Assembly: GCA_026981985.1 (NCBI GenBank) | Contig: JALSHZ010000114.1 | Location: 1 to 64,000, forward strand | Source of the DNA: Gammaproteobacteria bacterium | GTDB lineage: Bacteria; Pseudomonadota; Gammaproteobacteria; UWMA-0217 | DNA: 64,000 nt | Direction of reading: 5' to 3' | In this document: in pieces, positions 41,401-50,962 of the stretch | Numbering within the stretch: the stretch's first letter is position 1 | Layout: each line of letters opens with the position of its first letter | Notes under the pieces: generated by a model | Told to the model about the DNA's origin: nothing | Database searches by the model: none | The model's input: only the letters and a program-made list of their open reading frames with translations | Made by a program: the position numbers and the translations under genes

Positions 41401-42055
41401 TGAAACACGGCCGGTGCTGCTGGTTGGCTCCGGCGAGCATTTGGTGGCACTGATCGTCGATGAGATCGAGGGTAACCAGGATGTCGTCGTCAAACCCATC
41501 GGTGGTCTGCTCAACAGCGTGCCTGGCCTGGGTGGCGCGACCATTCTCGGTGATGGCCAAGTAGTGCTGATTCTCGATACCGGCGGGGTGGTACGGGCGG
41601 CGACCGGCAGTCGCAAGGTCACCGATATTCGGGAGTTCCAGGCTGCGAACGAGCAGAATTGGCGCCCCACGATCATGGTGGTCGATGACTCGATCACCAT
41701 CCGGCGGGTCACTGAGAAAATGCTCGAACGTCACCATTTCAATGTCGTGACAGCAAAAGATGGTCTCGATGCGGTGGCCCGGCTCGAAGAGGTCAAGCCG
41801 GACATGCTGCTGCTGGATATCGAAATGCCGCGCATGGACGGCTTTGAACTGGCGGCACACATGCAGGGTAGTGAACAGTACCAAGATGTCCCGATCATCA
41901 TGATTTCTTCACGCACCGGCAAGAAGCATCGGGAGCGCGCGGCTACACTGGGGGTACGTGGCTTCCTCGGCAAGCCTTACCAAGACAGTGAGTTGTTGCA
42001 GAATATCGAGGCCATGCTGAAACAGAAGGAAGGTAGAAACCGCCATGTCGGCTGA
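35480..42055 (+). CDS. chpA: Chemosensory hybrid histidine kinase ChpA/PilL with several Hpt domains
   Basis: About 2190 aa (start ATG 35480 or GTG 35459). Hpt motifs (SFHTIKGSARL, TIHTLNGSART, DLHTLKGSARM), CheA-type HATPase (LLRNALAHGIERP, GRGVGMDVV), CheW domain, C-terminal receiver. Confidence 0.95.
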   Translation: MSNENSFNLNSLKWVKQEIDASLIAAREGLQRYVADSDQRQQLELSLGQLTDALGTLEIAEIKGGAMLAREIRDVLLALKSPKPEHHFKDVDTVSCPVIRAMIQLSDYLDYIEAGNPDIPVVLINAINDLRLIRHAELMSDEIIDIPGLRSDEAVLSRQPHAQESIRDLAGVARHVFELGLLGWYRNKHVEASLNKMSIVCRRLKNASAHTASRRLWWVSEAVVAGLRAKVLPHSYSLKFLVGRIDRQIKQLQKMGDKQFAAEVPLPLIRSMLYYIASAHPGEPVLDEVREVYFSADGGQLLPLARTGGGGQNADLYQSLAGALQEQVATIKDKLELHALAEDGSEQHLRALQPALQSLAQTLQMLGMRHQEAFVLDHKERLDAALRDEKPLSDADINRLADMLLGVESAVQAFSILGPSLLAEVNEDNAAGEVGEVQALVADQEFRQIRATVIRESQENLEKCKAAFQQYAANPNMLTVLDAVPKTLGQISGAMLLVSEDRVSGLLDAVSEFVNHRCDAGKVINHAEIEHVAEAIAAVDVYLEILDTSGIQQSQYLDRGMATVALLDAGADVEAADPTRMLEEDALLDEPSRLFNPETLIVDFKALDEGSGEAVVGAEPVDESQQQAASSEEEAPSFADVAQEVGDESMLFDAATLTIAGFGSEEQLDVLDIASLDDDDEAFVARHEEDESAYAEDPLNASRLISAEAFGDAQSDQDELLEIEMDESSASLLADAAMQDMASAPADDQTQPTIPPIIVKADEQREPEPASEVEAVDGEPEHTQVVEVAALDSAYADQEDEPAAEQETELADAADQTQPIADLDLSAIVDGLDETGQTPAPEAQAMEPPTLTVSGIEVEELTSLDNGGVDIDAFPTIRADTEEELDTLAAMEIDDGLAAVTDGHDLADLVGDQDQSEFDMEGSVETNIGTASAFLFPDESALGEPPTEEGIEADSDALTGAAVLPEEVAPLQDVVADAADLPGETGVRKLSLEEVVDDLGDEVGEAADNDVLTLVDILPDDEIIDLGDAAAGLDEVVASAVESGDAPATDRDAMPAAASLFDGLAVLKPGADEEIIEIFLEELGEEASALEGVFPQWQEEPGRQDTLSSLRRSFHTIKGSARLVGAEVAGEFAWLHEKLLNEVMENSREITPEVVSCLGDGVTLLPRLLQQLQDRAAPDADIVAHASRIDSLLSGEAAEAVSEEVAVAHEVTEPDTLISALEDLALMEIFIEETAGNLERLDSLLQRLDEGVEPDTVQQELFRTIHTLNGSARTAKVPAVHQPSAAFERYLNLKFQISPELPAADIDRLRDLHGHVTAALQAMRAGEAMPDAADLVATLTALADAIQPEVQQPEAGFTQLLDEASVGTAPEQVPVVEEVDESHAVSRELVEVFLDESEEILEHCDSTMQRWQQQPEDMELVRELYRDLHTLKGSARMAGLEQIGDLTHAVETLLTAVESGEVTADKSLFTVVFGALDRFGEMNEAVRAGRDVTPADALIELMTRIQRGQQLSDEDLVILKSGAGLEASAPRVAEREDSVVPPQTDAFESHLADLMPHDEGVSAEGEMLVSRLQDSVKVSPDLLDQFVDSVGEINILNSRVEQQNSAFGFNLQELERTISRLTDQLRQLEMEAEAQILHRFDGQHLNPDETGIDEYFDPLELDRYSTIQQLSRSLAESIDDLVSLHQLLSEGRRDMENLLQQETRVGNSLQEALMRTRMSAFKVMAPRLRRVVRGVALELGKEADFEISGEEQELDRKVLEGMVVPLEHLLRNALAHGIERPQERLDAGKPEAGKITVSVMRDGPEVVIEVRDDGAGINKQMVRQRAIEKGIISEDAELTDAEIHALILHPGFSTANEVSQISGRGVGMDVVQEQLRHLNGLLEISSDEGQGTTFRIRLPFTLAINQSLLVRVGAHTYAVPINTVEGVVQISDKVLADKLQGDDASIDYADRRYRLFRLDEVLENARLEPFQPSGETRPVLLVGSGEHLVALIVDEIEGNQDVVVKPIGGLLNSVPGLGGATILGDGQVVLILDTGGVVRAATGSRKVTDIREFQAANEQNWRPTIMVVDDSITIRRVTEKMLERHHFNVVTAKDGLDAVARLEEVKPDMLLLDIEMPRMDGFELAAHMQGSEQYQDVPIIMISSRTGKKHRERAATLGVRGFLGKPYQDSELLQNIEAMLKQKEGRNRHVG

Positions 42056-42527
42056 CAACAAACTCCAGGCGCTGATCGTGCCGCTGCGTTCGACGAATCT
42101 GGTTGTGCCCCAGGTATTGGTGGCCGAGATCATCCCCTTTCCCCATGTGTCTGAAGTCGGGACGCTGCCATGGTTTCAAGGGATGTTCGAATGGCGGGAA
42201 CACACCATCCCGCTGATTTCGATCGAGCGTTTCTGTCATCCTGACGAGGAGGGGCGCTCAGCCTCGCGCTCGCGCCGCGTTGCTGTACTCAATGGGTTGG
42301 GAGAGATCGATGGTGTGGCGCAATACGGTATCGAAATCGGTTCGATTCCGCATCCCGTTCGCCTCGGTGAAGACGAAATCAAGCCAATGAACGATGTCAA
42401 GCCCTGCGAAATGCTGGCCCAGCATGTTCACGCCGCCGGGGTACGAGCAGCGGTGCCGGATTTTGCCGCTTTGGAGAATCGGGTTGGCGAGGCGCTGCAG
42501 CAGTTGAATAACGCGGTCGAAATGTAA
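42045..42527 (+). CDS. CheW-domain protein, ChpC-like
   Basis: 160 aa; overlaps the chpA 3' end. ALIVPLRSTNLVVPQVLVAEIIPFPHVSEVGTLPWFQGMFEWREHTIPLISIERF. Confidence 0.85.
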   Translation: MSADNKLQALIVPLRSTNLVVPQVLVAEIIPFPHVSEVGTLPWFQGMFEWREHTIPLISIERFCHPDEEGRSASRSRRVAVLNGLGEIDGVAQYGIEIGSIPHPVRLGEDEIKPMNDVKPCEMLAQHVHAAGVRAAVPDFAALENRVGEALQQLNNAVEM

Positions 42528-42637
42528 TTTGGACGAAAATTTGAAGTAACTTCCCACCAAACCGATCGCGTGGCAATCACCGATACCCCTTTGCCCGCCC
42601 GAGCATCGCAGGCACAGCCGGGATCAGCCCACAGGGG

Positions 42638-42894
42638 CAGGCCATGGATGGCCTGCGTCGGCCGTCACGAAGGGACGTGTCGGCCGACGCCCGGCTGGGC
42701 CGAGAAGCGCAGGAAACAGCGGGGAGTCGGGGGGGCATTTTTTGGTACCTTTTTGTTGCTGTTGACAAAAAGGTACTCGGGGCCATGGCAGAGGGATGGG
42801 ACGGAAGCACCACTGCTTGATTGGCCACGAAATAATACCACCATTCTTTCCAAGTGCTGAGGCCAACAAACCTGATGTCCCGCTTGTTGGCCTC
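42638..42894. repeat. Intergenic array of four perfect inverted repeats
   Basis: CAGGCCAT/ATGGCCTG (42638-42655); GCGTCGGCCG/CGGCCGACGC (42655-42664, 42681-42690); GTACCTTTTTGT/ACAAAAAGGTAC (42745-42756, 42765-42776); GAGGCCAACAA/TTGTTGGCCTC (42859-42869, 42884-42894). Confidence 0.75.
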
Positions 42895-42963
42895 ACCATT
42901 TGTATCAAGCGAGGTGATAGGTTTCGCGCTCATCAGCGCTACGATTCTTCCAACCCATACTCG

Positions 42964-43698
42964 TCAGGCATCCCCGAACTGTACTTGCAGCCATGCCAAC
43001 ACCGCGACGCCTGCCGTTTCGGTGCGCAGGGTTCTCGGTCCCATCCGGACTGGCTTTACCTCGGCATGCGCCAGCATCCTCAGCTCATCCTTGCTAAATC
43101 CGCCCTCCGGGCCGATATAGATCTCCATGCCCCTGTTGGGAGGCTCAATGTCGCCGAGCGTGGTATTGGCATCTGGGGTGAGGACGATGGCGGCTGTCTT
43201 GCGATCGCGTTGCGCAACATGGCCTTCCAGGCTCGATGGCTGTTCCAGCGTGGCAAGCCGGGTTCGCCCCGATTGCTCGGTAGCGTGGGTAATCACGCCT
43301 TGCCAGTGGCGCTGTTTTTTCTCGACCTGAGCAGGTTTGAGGCGCCGCTGCGATCTTTCCGACCAGACGGGGATGATACGCTTGACGCCGAGTTCCACGG
43401 CCTTTTGTAGTGCATAGTCCATTTTGTCGGTAGCGCTGATGGCCTGAATCAGGCTGAGGTCAAGCGGTGATTCTCGCTCGACCTCGGTGATGGTGAGGAT
43501 TTTCGCTGTCGCCGATTTCTTGCCGGTTTCCACGAGTACGGCCACTGCTTCACTTGGATTGCGGCCATCGAAGGCGATGAATTCCTGCCCGCTGCGAAGA
43601 CGTAACACCTTGATGAGGTGGCGTGTTGCAGGTTCAGGCAGGGTAATGTACTCACCTGCCTGCAAATCCGCGTCCACAAGAATTCGGGTGCGTCTCAC
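42964..43698 (-). CDS. rsmE: 16S rRNA (uracil-1498-N3)-methyltransferase
   Basis: Start taken at GTG 43698 (VRRTRILVDADLQAGEYITLPEPATRHLIKVLRLRSGQ), GTGA overlap with metF; IGPEGGFSKDELRML, RMGPRTLRTETAGVAVLAWLQ. Confidence 0.93.
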   Translation of the reverse strand: MRRTRILVDADLQAGEYITLPEPATRHLIKVLRLRSGQEFIAFDGRNPSEAVAVLVETGKKSATAKILTITEVERESPLDLSLIQAISATDKMDYALQKAVELGVKRIIPVWSERSQRRLKPAQVEKKQRHWQGVITHATEQSGRTRLATLEQPSSLEGHVAQRDRKTAAIVLTPDANTTLGDIEPPNRGMEIYIGPEGGFSKDELRMLAHAEVKPVRMGPRTLRTETAGVAVLAWLQVQFGDA

Positions 43699-44555
43699 TG
43701 TTTTTGGTGCAAGCCGAGGTTCTTCCAGATGGTCATTGTTGGCTCGGTTTTGTTCATCGTATAGAAATGCAGTCCCGGCGCGCCTTCGGCCAGCAGGCGT
43801 TCGCACATGCTGGTGACGACCTCTGTACCGAATGCCCGAATGGCGTCGAGATCATCGCCGTAGGCTTCCAGCCGCTTGCGAATCCAACGCGGGATTTCTG
43901 CCCCACAGGCGTCGGAAAAGCGGGCCAGTTGCGTGTAGTTGGTAATGGGCATGATGCCGGGGACGATCGGCAAGGTGACGCCCATCTTTTCACAGCTGTC
44001 GATAAAGCGGAAATAGGCATCGGCATTGTAAAAATACTGCGTGAGTGCGCTATTGGCGCCGGCTTCGACCTTGCGTTTGAAGTTTCGCAGATCGTCGTTG
44101 GCATCTTTGGCTTGCGGGTGGAATTCGGGGTAGGCAGCTACTTCGATAAAGAAATGGTCGCCGGTTTCCTGGCGGATGAATTTGACCAGCTCGTTGGCAT
44201 ATTGCAGGTCGCCGTGGGTGCGCAGACCGGAAGGCAGGTCGCCGCGCAAGGCAACGATATGCTTGACGCCACTGTCCTTGTAGGTTTTGAGGATCTCGCG
44301 GATTCTCTCCTTGTCGGAGCCGATGCAGGAAAGATGCGGGGCGGCGTCGAGGCCGGAAGCGCGCTGAATATCCAGTACGGTCTCCAATGTGGCGTCTTGT
44401 GTGGAGCCGCCGGCACCAAAAGTGACAGAGAAAAAGCGAGGGTTCAGCGTGGCGAGTTCGGCGCGCACCTGGCGCAGATTTTCTGCGCCCTGTTGCGTGC
44501 GCGGGGGAAAGAACTCAAAGCTGAATACCCGCGGGTGTTTGCGTTGGGATTCCAT
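43695..44555 (-). CDS. metF: 5,10-methylenetetrahydrofolate reductase
   Basis: Start taken at ATG 44555 (MESQRKHPRVFSFEFFPPRTQQGAENL); VTFGAGGSTQD, HLSCIGSDKERIREIL, IVALRGDLP. Confidence 0.95.
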   Translation of the reverse strand: MESQRKHPRVFSFEFFPPRTQQGAENLRQVRAELATLNPRFFSVTFGAGGSTQDATLETVLDIQRASGLDAAPHLSCIGSDKERIREILKTYKDSGVKHIVALRGDLPSGLRTHGDLQYANELVKFIRQETGDHFFIEVAAYPEFHPQAKDANDDLRNFKRKVEAGANSALTQYFYNADAYFRFIDSCEKMGVTLPIVPGIMPITNYTQLARFSDACGAEIPRWIRKRLEAYGDDLDAIRAFGTEVVTSMCERLLAEGAPGLHFYTMNKTEPTMTIWKNLGLHQKQ

Positions 44556-44614
44556 GGTGCACCTTGTCGGGTGGAGTAGAGGCTTCCCCCGGCATGCAGG
44601 GGGAAGGCCGGCTG

Positions 44615-46042
44615 TTAGTAGCGGTAGTGATCGGGCTTGTAAGGGCCGTCGATCGGTACGCCGATATACTCCGCCTGTTCCGGTGACAACCGGGTCAGAT
44701 GCACGCCGAGTTTGTCGAGATGCAGCCGTGCCACCTCCTCGTCGAGAATCTTTGGCAGCACGTAAACCTTGTTCTCGTAGTCGTCCGGCTTGGTGAAGAG
44801 TTCGATTTGCGCCAGCACTTGGTTGGTGAACGAGGCCGACATAACAAAGCTGGGATGGCCGGTGGCGCAACCAAGGTTCACCAGGCGTCCTTCCGCCAGC
44901 ATGATGATGCGCTTGCCGTCGGGAAAGACGATGTGGTCGACCTGGGGCTTGATGTTCTCCCACTTGCAATCCTTGAGCCCGGCAATGTCGATTTCGTTGT
45001 CGAAATGACCGATGTTGCAGACGATGGCTTCATTTTTCATCGCCGCCATGTGGTCGTGGGTAATGATGTTGAAGTTGCCGGTGGTGGTGACGAAGATGTC
45101 CGCGATCGGTGCTGCTTCTTCCATCGTCACGACACGATAGCCTTCCATCGCGGCCTGGAGCGCACAGATCGGATCAATCTCGGTGATCCAGACGGTGGCG
45201 CCGAGCCCGCGCAGCGACTGGGCGCTGCCCTTGCCGACATCACCATAGCCGGCGACAACGCAGATCTTGCCGGCAATCATCACATCGGTGGCGCGCTTGA
45301 TGCCATCCACCAGCGATTCGCGGCAGCCATAGAGGTTGTCGAACTTCGATTTGGTCACCGAGTCGTTGACGTTCATGGCTGGGAACAGCAGTTCACCACG
45401 CTCCATCATCTGGTAGAGGCGGTGTACTCCGGTGGTGGTCTCTTCGGTGACGCCCTTGATCGATTCGGCCATGCGGTGGTAGCGCTTCGGGTCTTCTTCC
45501 AGACTGCGCTTGAGTGTCTTGAGGATCACCTGCCACTCTTCGCTGTCGTCCGCGCTCGGTTCGGGGACAGCGCCGGCATCGGCATATTCGACACCCTTGT
45601 GTACCAGCAGGGTGGCGTCGCCGCCGTCGTCGAGAATCATATTGGGGGTGCCGCCATCGGGCCAGTTCAGTACTTGTTCGGTACACCACCAGTATTCTTC
45701 CAGGGTCTCGCCTTTCCAGGCATAGACGGGAATGCCTTCGGCGGCGATGGCGGCGGCAGCGTGATCCTGGGTCGAGAAGATGTTGCAAGAGCACCAGCGC
45801 ACTTCGGCGCCCAGCTCGACCAGCGTCTCGATCAGCACAGCAGTCTGGATCGTCATGTGCAGCGAGCCGGTGATGCGTGCGCCGCTCAGGGGTTTTTCTT
45901 TGCCGTACTTTTCGCGCAGCGCCATCAGGCCAGGCATTTCGGTCTCGGCGATGGCGATTTCCTTGCGGCCCCAGTCGGCCAGGGAGATATCGGCAACCTT
46001 GTAGTCGGTGAAAGTGGTTTCGAGATTAGCGTTCAAGTTCAT
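44615..46042 (-). CDS. ahcY: S-adenosylhomocysteine hydrolase
   Basis: 475 aa: [84 protein letters not shown]. Confidence 0.97.
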   Translation of the reverse strand: MNLNANLETTFTDYKVADISLADWGRKEIAIAETEMPGLMALREKYGKEKPLSGARITGSLHMTIQTAVLIETLVELGAEVRWCSCNIFSTQDHAAAAIAAEGIPVYAWKGETLEEYWWCTEQVLNWPDGGTPNMILDDGGDATLLVHKGVEYADAGAVPEPSADDSEEWQVILKTLKRSLEEDPKRYHRMAESIKGVTEETTTGVHRLYQMMERGELLFPAMNVNDSVTKSKFDNLYGCRESLVDGIKRATDVMIAGKICVVAGYGDVGKGSAQSLRGLGATVWITEIDPICALQAAMEGYRVVTMEEAAPIADIFVTTTGNFNIITHDHMAAMKNEAIVCNIGHFDNEIDIAGLKDCKWENIKPQVDHIVFPDGKRIIMLAEGRLVNLGCATGHPSFVMSASFTNQVLAQIELFTKPDDYENKVYVLPKILDEEVARLHLDKLGVHLTRLSPEQAEYIGVPIDGPYKPDHYRY

Positions 46043-46065
46043 TCTCCATTTGTGTTGATGAAAAA

Positions 46066-46156
46066 TGAGCGCCGTTGTTGCTGGTGAAACCTCGGAACAG
46101 AGGGTTCGAGTCGGGGCTGAGCCTGGCGGAAATCCGTCGCAACGCTCCTCAGCCCG
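46066..46156 (-). promoter_or_regulatory. SAH (S-adenosylhomocysteine) riboswitch upstream of ahcY
   Basis: Minus strand: CGGGCTGAGGAGCGTTGCGACGGATTTCCGCCAGGCTCAGCCCC...AACGGCGCTCA. P1 GGGCTGAG/CTCAGCCC, CAGGCTC core, and a 3' CGCTC able to pair with GAGCG, as in the SAH riboswitch pseudoknot. Ends ~24 nt before the ahcY start. Confidence 0.9.
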
Positions 46157-46193
46157 CGCGGGCGGCCATGCCGGCCACCCGCGGAAGGGGATG

Positions 46194-47366
46194 TCAGGCC
46201 ACCTTAGTGATGTTGGCGGCGGCCTTCAAGTCTTCTGCCTTGTCAGTGCGTTCCCACGGCAGGTCGATGTCTTCGCGACCAAAATGCCCGTAGGCGGCAG
46301 TCTGCTGATAGATCGGTTGAATCAGGTTTAGCATGTTGACCAGCCCGTAAGGGCGCAGGTCGAAATGTTCGCGGATCAGTGACTCGATGGCGTCGTCGTC
46401 CATTTTGCCAGTACCAAAGGTGTCGACCGAGATGGAAGTCGGCTCGGCAACGCCGATGGCGTAGGAGACCTGGATCTCGCAACGCTCGGCCAGCCCGGCA
46501 GCGACAAGGTTCTTGGCGACATAACGGCAGGCATAGGCGGCGGAGCGGTCGACTTTCGAGGGATCCTTGCCGGAGAAGGCGCCGCCACCGTGGCGTGCCA
46601 TGCCGCCATAGGTATCGACGATGATTTTGCGACCGGTGAGGCCGCAGTCGCCTACCGGGCCACCGATGATGAACTGGCCGGTGGGGTTGATGTGGTATTG
46701 GGTATCGGCAGAAATCCACTCGCTGGGCAGGATGGGCTTGATGATTTCTTCCATCACCGCTTCGCGTAGATCCTGCTGCGAAATGTCCGGATCGTGCTGA
46801 GTCGACAGCACGACGGCTTCGATGCCAACCGGCTTGCCGTTTTCATAGCGAAACGTGACCTGGCTCTTTGCGTCCGGGCGTAACCAGGGCAGTGTGCCGT
46901 TTTGTCGCACATCGTGCTGACGCCGCACCAGCCGATGCGAGAACGTGATGGGCGCTGGCATCAATACATCGGTCTCGTTGGTGGCGTAGCCGAACATCAG
47001 TCCCTGATCGCCCGCGCCTTGCTCTTCTGGAGCGCTCCGATCTACGCCCATCGCAATGTCGGGAGATTGCTTGCCGATTGCCGACATGACCGCGCAGGTG
47101 TCGCCATCGAAGCCGATATCGGAGCTGTTGTAGCCGATGTCGGTTACGGCCTGGCGGACGACATCCTCGTATTCAACGTGTGCGGAGGTGGTCACTTCTC
47201 CAGCGACCATGACCATGCCGGTTTTCACCAATGTCTCACAGGCCACGCGTGCTCCTGGGTCTTGCTCCAGAATGGCATCCAGAATGGCATCGGAGATCTG
47301 GTCGGCAACCTTGTCGGGATGACCTGCGGAGACGGATTCGGAAGTGAACTGATAGCTGTTGGACAT
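46194..47366 (-). CDS. metK: S-adenosylmethionine synthetase
   Basis: 390 aa: [59 protein letters not shown]. Confidence 0.97.
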   Translation of the reverse strand: MSNSYQFTSESVSAGHPDKVADQISDAILDAILEQDPGARVACETLVKTGMVMVAGEVTTSAHVEYEDVVRQAVTDIGYNSSDIGFDGDTCAVMSAIGKQSPDIAMGVDRSAPEEQGAGDQGLMFGYATNETDVLMPAPITFSHRLVRRQHDVRQNGTLPWLRPDAKSQVTFRYENGKPVGIEAVVLSTQHDPDISQQDLREAVMEEIIKPILPSEWISADTQYHINPTGQFIIGGPVGDCGLTGRKIIVDTYGGMARHGGGAFSGKDPSKVDRSAAYACRYVAKNLVAAGLAERCEIQVSYAIGVAEPTSISVDTFGTGKMDDDAIESLIREHFDLRPYGLVNMLNLIQPIYQQTAAYGHFGREDIDLPWERTDKAEDLKAAANITKVA

Positions 47367-47777
47367 GCGAGCTTTCCCTGGATGCGAGCGAAAAATTGGT
47401 CGACAAGTGTATATGAAGCGAAACGGCGAAAACCAGAGCTACTTCAAAAACTCATGTCATTGGCGCTGATTGAGCCGGAATTCCAGCAGCGCAAGTATAA
47501 AAATTCTGAATATATACTATTGAAAAGTTCTGTAAGGTACTGATAAGAAGTAAAATAAGATATTTTTTCTGCGATTCTGCTTGCCCGTGGGTAACATTTA
47601 GGCAAGAATGTTGCGCCTGAAATTGTACCGCCGGGTGCCTTGGGTCGCTATCAAAATAAGTAACTGGCCTGACTCAGCGGCTCGACCAGAATTTTATCCC
47701 GCCAGCATGGCCAGTCGTTATCCGGCGCCTGCTGACGCTCAAGTTTTTCACATGACAACCCTGCCGGGAGTTTTTTT

Positions 47778-49763
47778 ATGCCATCTCGTAGAGACTTAGC
47801 CAATGCCATCCGCGCATTAAGCATGGACGCTGTTCAGAAAGCCAACTCGGGGCACCCTGGTGCGCCCATGGGAATGGCTGACATTGCGGAAGTGCTGTTC
47901 AATGATTTCATGAAGCACAATCCGGGGAATCCTTCGTGGGTCGATCGCGACCGCTTCATCATGTCCAATGGCCACGGTTCGATGCTGCCTTATTCAGTGC
48001 TCCACCTCACTGGGTACGATTTGAGTATCGATGATCTGAAAAACTTCCGTCAGCTACATTCAAAGACGCCGGGTCACCCGGAGTATGGTTATGCGCCGGG
48101 CATCGAGACCACCACCGGTCCGTTGGGGCAGGGCATTACCAATGGCGTCGGCATGGCCATTGCTGAGCGTGCGCTGGCGGCGCATTTCAATCGCGATGGG
48201 CACGAAGTCGTCGATCACAACACCTATGTGTTCCTGGGTGATGGCTGTCTGATGGAAGGCATTTCACACGAGGCTTGTTCCATTGCCGGTACGCTGGGCC
48301 TCGGCAAGCTGATCGCTTTCTACGACGACAACAATATCTCCATTGATGGTGAGGTCGAGGGCTGGTTTACCGATGACACGCCGAAGCGTTTTGAAGCTTA
48401 TGGCTGGCAGGTGATTCCTGATGTTGATGGACATGATCCGGACGCCATCAAAGCGGCAGTCGAATCTGCGCGTTCGGTCAGTGACAAGCCCACGCTGATC
48501 TGCTGCAAGACCACCATTGGTTTTGGTTCACCCAACAAGTCCGGCAAAGAGGATTGCCACGGTGCACCGCTGGGTGAGGAGGAGATCGAGCTGACCCGCA
48601 AGGCGCTGGGTTGGGAATACGGCCCCTTCGAGATTCCCGAAGAGATCTACGAAGCATGGAGTGCGGTTGCCAAGGGTGAAGCTGCCGAAAAGGCATGGAA
48701 CGAGAAAATGGCTGCCTATCGCGAAGCCTATCCGGAGCTTGCGGCAGAATTCGAGATGCGTATGGCGGGTGAGCTGGGTGATGACTGGAGCGAGAAAGCG
48801 GACGCCGTGATCAAGTCGGTAGCTGAAAAGGGTGAAAGCATCGCCAGCCGCAAGGCATCCCAGAATGCGATTGAAGCACTGAGCAAGTTCACTCACTTCA
48901 TGGGCGGCTCAGCAGACCTTGCTGGATCCAACCTAACTATTGTCTCCAATTCAGTGCCGATGCGCGCCAATCAGCCTGATGCCAATTACATCAACTGGGG
49001 CGTGCGCGAGTTCGGCATGACCGCGGCGATCAATGGTATCGCGTTGCATGGCGGCTTCGTTCCGTATGGCGCGACTTTCCTGATGTTCTCCGAATACGCG
49101 CGTAACGCGCTGCGTATGGCGGCATTGATGAAAATCCAGAACATCGAAGTCTTCACCCATGACTCGATCGGTCTGGGCGAGGACGGGCCTACTCACCAGC
49201 CGGTCGAGCAGGTGGCCACACTGCGCATGATTCCAAACATGAGCTTGTGGCGCCCCTGCGATGCCGTCGAGTCGGCAGTAGCCTGGAAGATGGCGGTATT
49301 GCGCAAGAACGGGCCTACCAGCCTGATCTTCTCGCGTCAGAATCTGCCTCATCAGGCGCGTAGCGATGAGCAGATCAAGCTGATCGAGCGTGGCGGTTAC
49401 ATCCTCAAGGATTGCGACGGCACGCCCGATGCAATCATCATTGCAACCGGCTCTGAAGTCGGTCTGGCCATGGACGCAGCTGCTGCGATCACCGACAAGA
49501 AGATCCGCGTCGTGTCGATGCCTTCGACCGATGTCTTCGATGCACAGGACGATGCCTATAGGGAATCAGTGCTCCCCGCTGCCGTAACCGCACGGGTCGC
49601 CGTCGAAGCAGGCGTGACTGCTTTCTGGGCCAAGTACGTTGGCTTGCAAGGTGCCGTGGTGGGTATCGACACTTTTGGCGAGTCGGCCCCGGCATCGGAT
49701 CTGTTCAAGGAGTTCGGCTTCACGGTCGAGAATGTGGTCAAGGCCGTCAACAGCGTCGCCTGA
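47778..49763 (+). CDS. tkt: Transketolase
   Basis: 661 aa: [68 protein letters not shown]. Confidence 0.96.
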   Translation: MPSRRDLANAIRALSMDAVQKANSGHPGAPMGMADIAEVLFNDFMKHNPGNPSWVDRDRFIMSNGHGSMLPYSVLHLTGYDLSIDDLKNFRQLHSKTPGHPEYGYAPGIETTTGPLGQGITNGVGMAIAERALAAHFNRDGHEVVDHNTYVFLGDGCLMEGISHEACSIAGTLGLGKLIAFYDDNNISIDGEVEGWFTDDTPKRFEAYGWQVIPDVDGHDPDAIKAAVESARSVSDKPTLICCKTTIGFGSPNKSGKEDCHGAPLGEEEIELTRKALGWEYGPFEIPEEIYEAWSAVAKGEAAEKAWNEKMAAYREAYPELAAEFEMRMAGELGDDWSEKADAVIKSVAEKGESIASRKASQNAIEALSKFTHFMGGSADLAGSNLTIVSNSVPMRANQPDANYINWGVREFGMTAAINGIALHGGFVPYGATFLMFSEYARNALRMAALMKIQNIEVFTHDSIGLGEDGPTHQPVEQVATLRMIPNMSLWRPCDAVESAVAWKMAVLRKNGPTSLIFSRQNLPHQARSDEQIKLIERGGYILKDCDGTPDAIIIATGSEVGLAMDAAAAITDKKIRVVSMPSTDVFDAQDDAYRESVLPAAVTARVAVEAGVTAFWAKYVGLQGAVVGIDTFGESAPASDLFKEFGFTVENVVKAVNSVA

Positions 49764-49773
49764 AGCTAATTCG

Positions 49774-49806
49774 TCTGCCCCGTCGTCGCGGGGCAGATTT
49801 GTATTG
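49774..49806 (+). terminator. Probable intrinsic terminator after tkt
   Basis: TCTGCCCCG-tcgtcg-CGGGGCAGA followed by TTTGTATT. Confidence 0.65.
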
Positions 49807-49822
49807 TCCGTTAAAAAGTTAG

Positions 49823-50836
<1,014 letters not shown>

Positions 50837-50854
50837 TCGGCTTGTTGTGATTGT

Positions 50855-50887
50855 CCGCAAGACGGCATAGCCGTCTTGCGGATTTTG
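50855..50887 (+). terminator. Hairpin / probable terminator after gap
   Basis: Perfect 12-bp stem CCGCAAGACGGC-ATA-GCCGTCTTGCGG then ATTTTGT. Confidence 0.65.
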
Positions 50888-50900
50888 TCTTGCAGAGACA

Positions 50901-50934
50901 TTTGCCAAGCCGCCGGGCTTGGCAAATATTTTTG
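50901..50934 (+). terminator. Second hairpin between gap and pgk
   Basis: Perfect 11-bp stem TTTGCCAAGCC-gccg-GGCTTGGCAAA followed by TATTTTTGTT. Confidence 0.6.
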
Positions 50935-50962
50935 TTGAATCATCTCCCTGGGAGTGGATGCT

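Noticed and set aside
42570-42933. Multiple short ORFs on both strands (96, 118, 94, 62 aa)
   Set aside because: They overlap the palindrome-rich intergenic repeat and have low-complexity translations; treated as noncoding.
44556-44969. N-terminal 138 aa of the ORF called with metF
   Set aside because: Alternative-frame translation of ahcY; the true MetF start MESQRKHPRVFSFEFFPPRT is at 44555.
44699-46087. 462-aa ORF antisense to ahcY
   Set aside because: Opposite a highly conserved gene and through the riboswitch; typical GC-rich shadow ORF.
47367-47777. Possible SAM riboswitch upstream of metK
   Set aside because: Looked for SAM-I/II/SAM-SAH signatures in the metK leader; none recognised in this AT-rich region.
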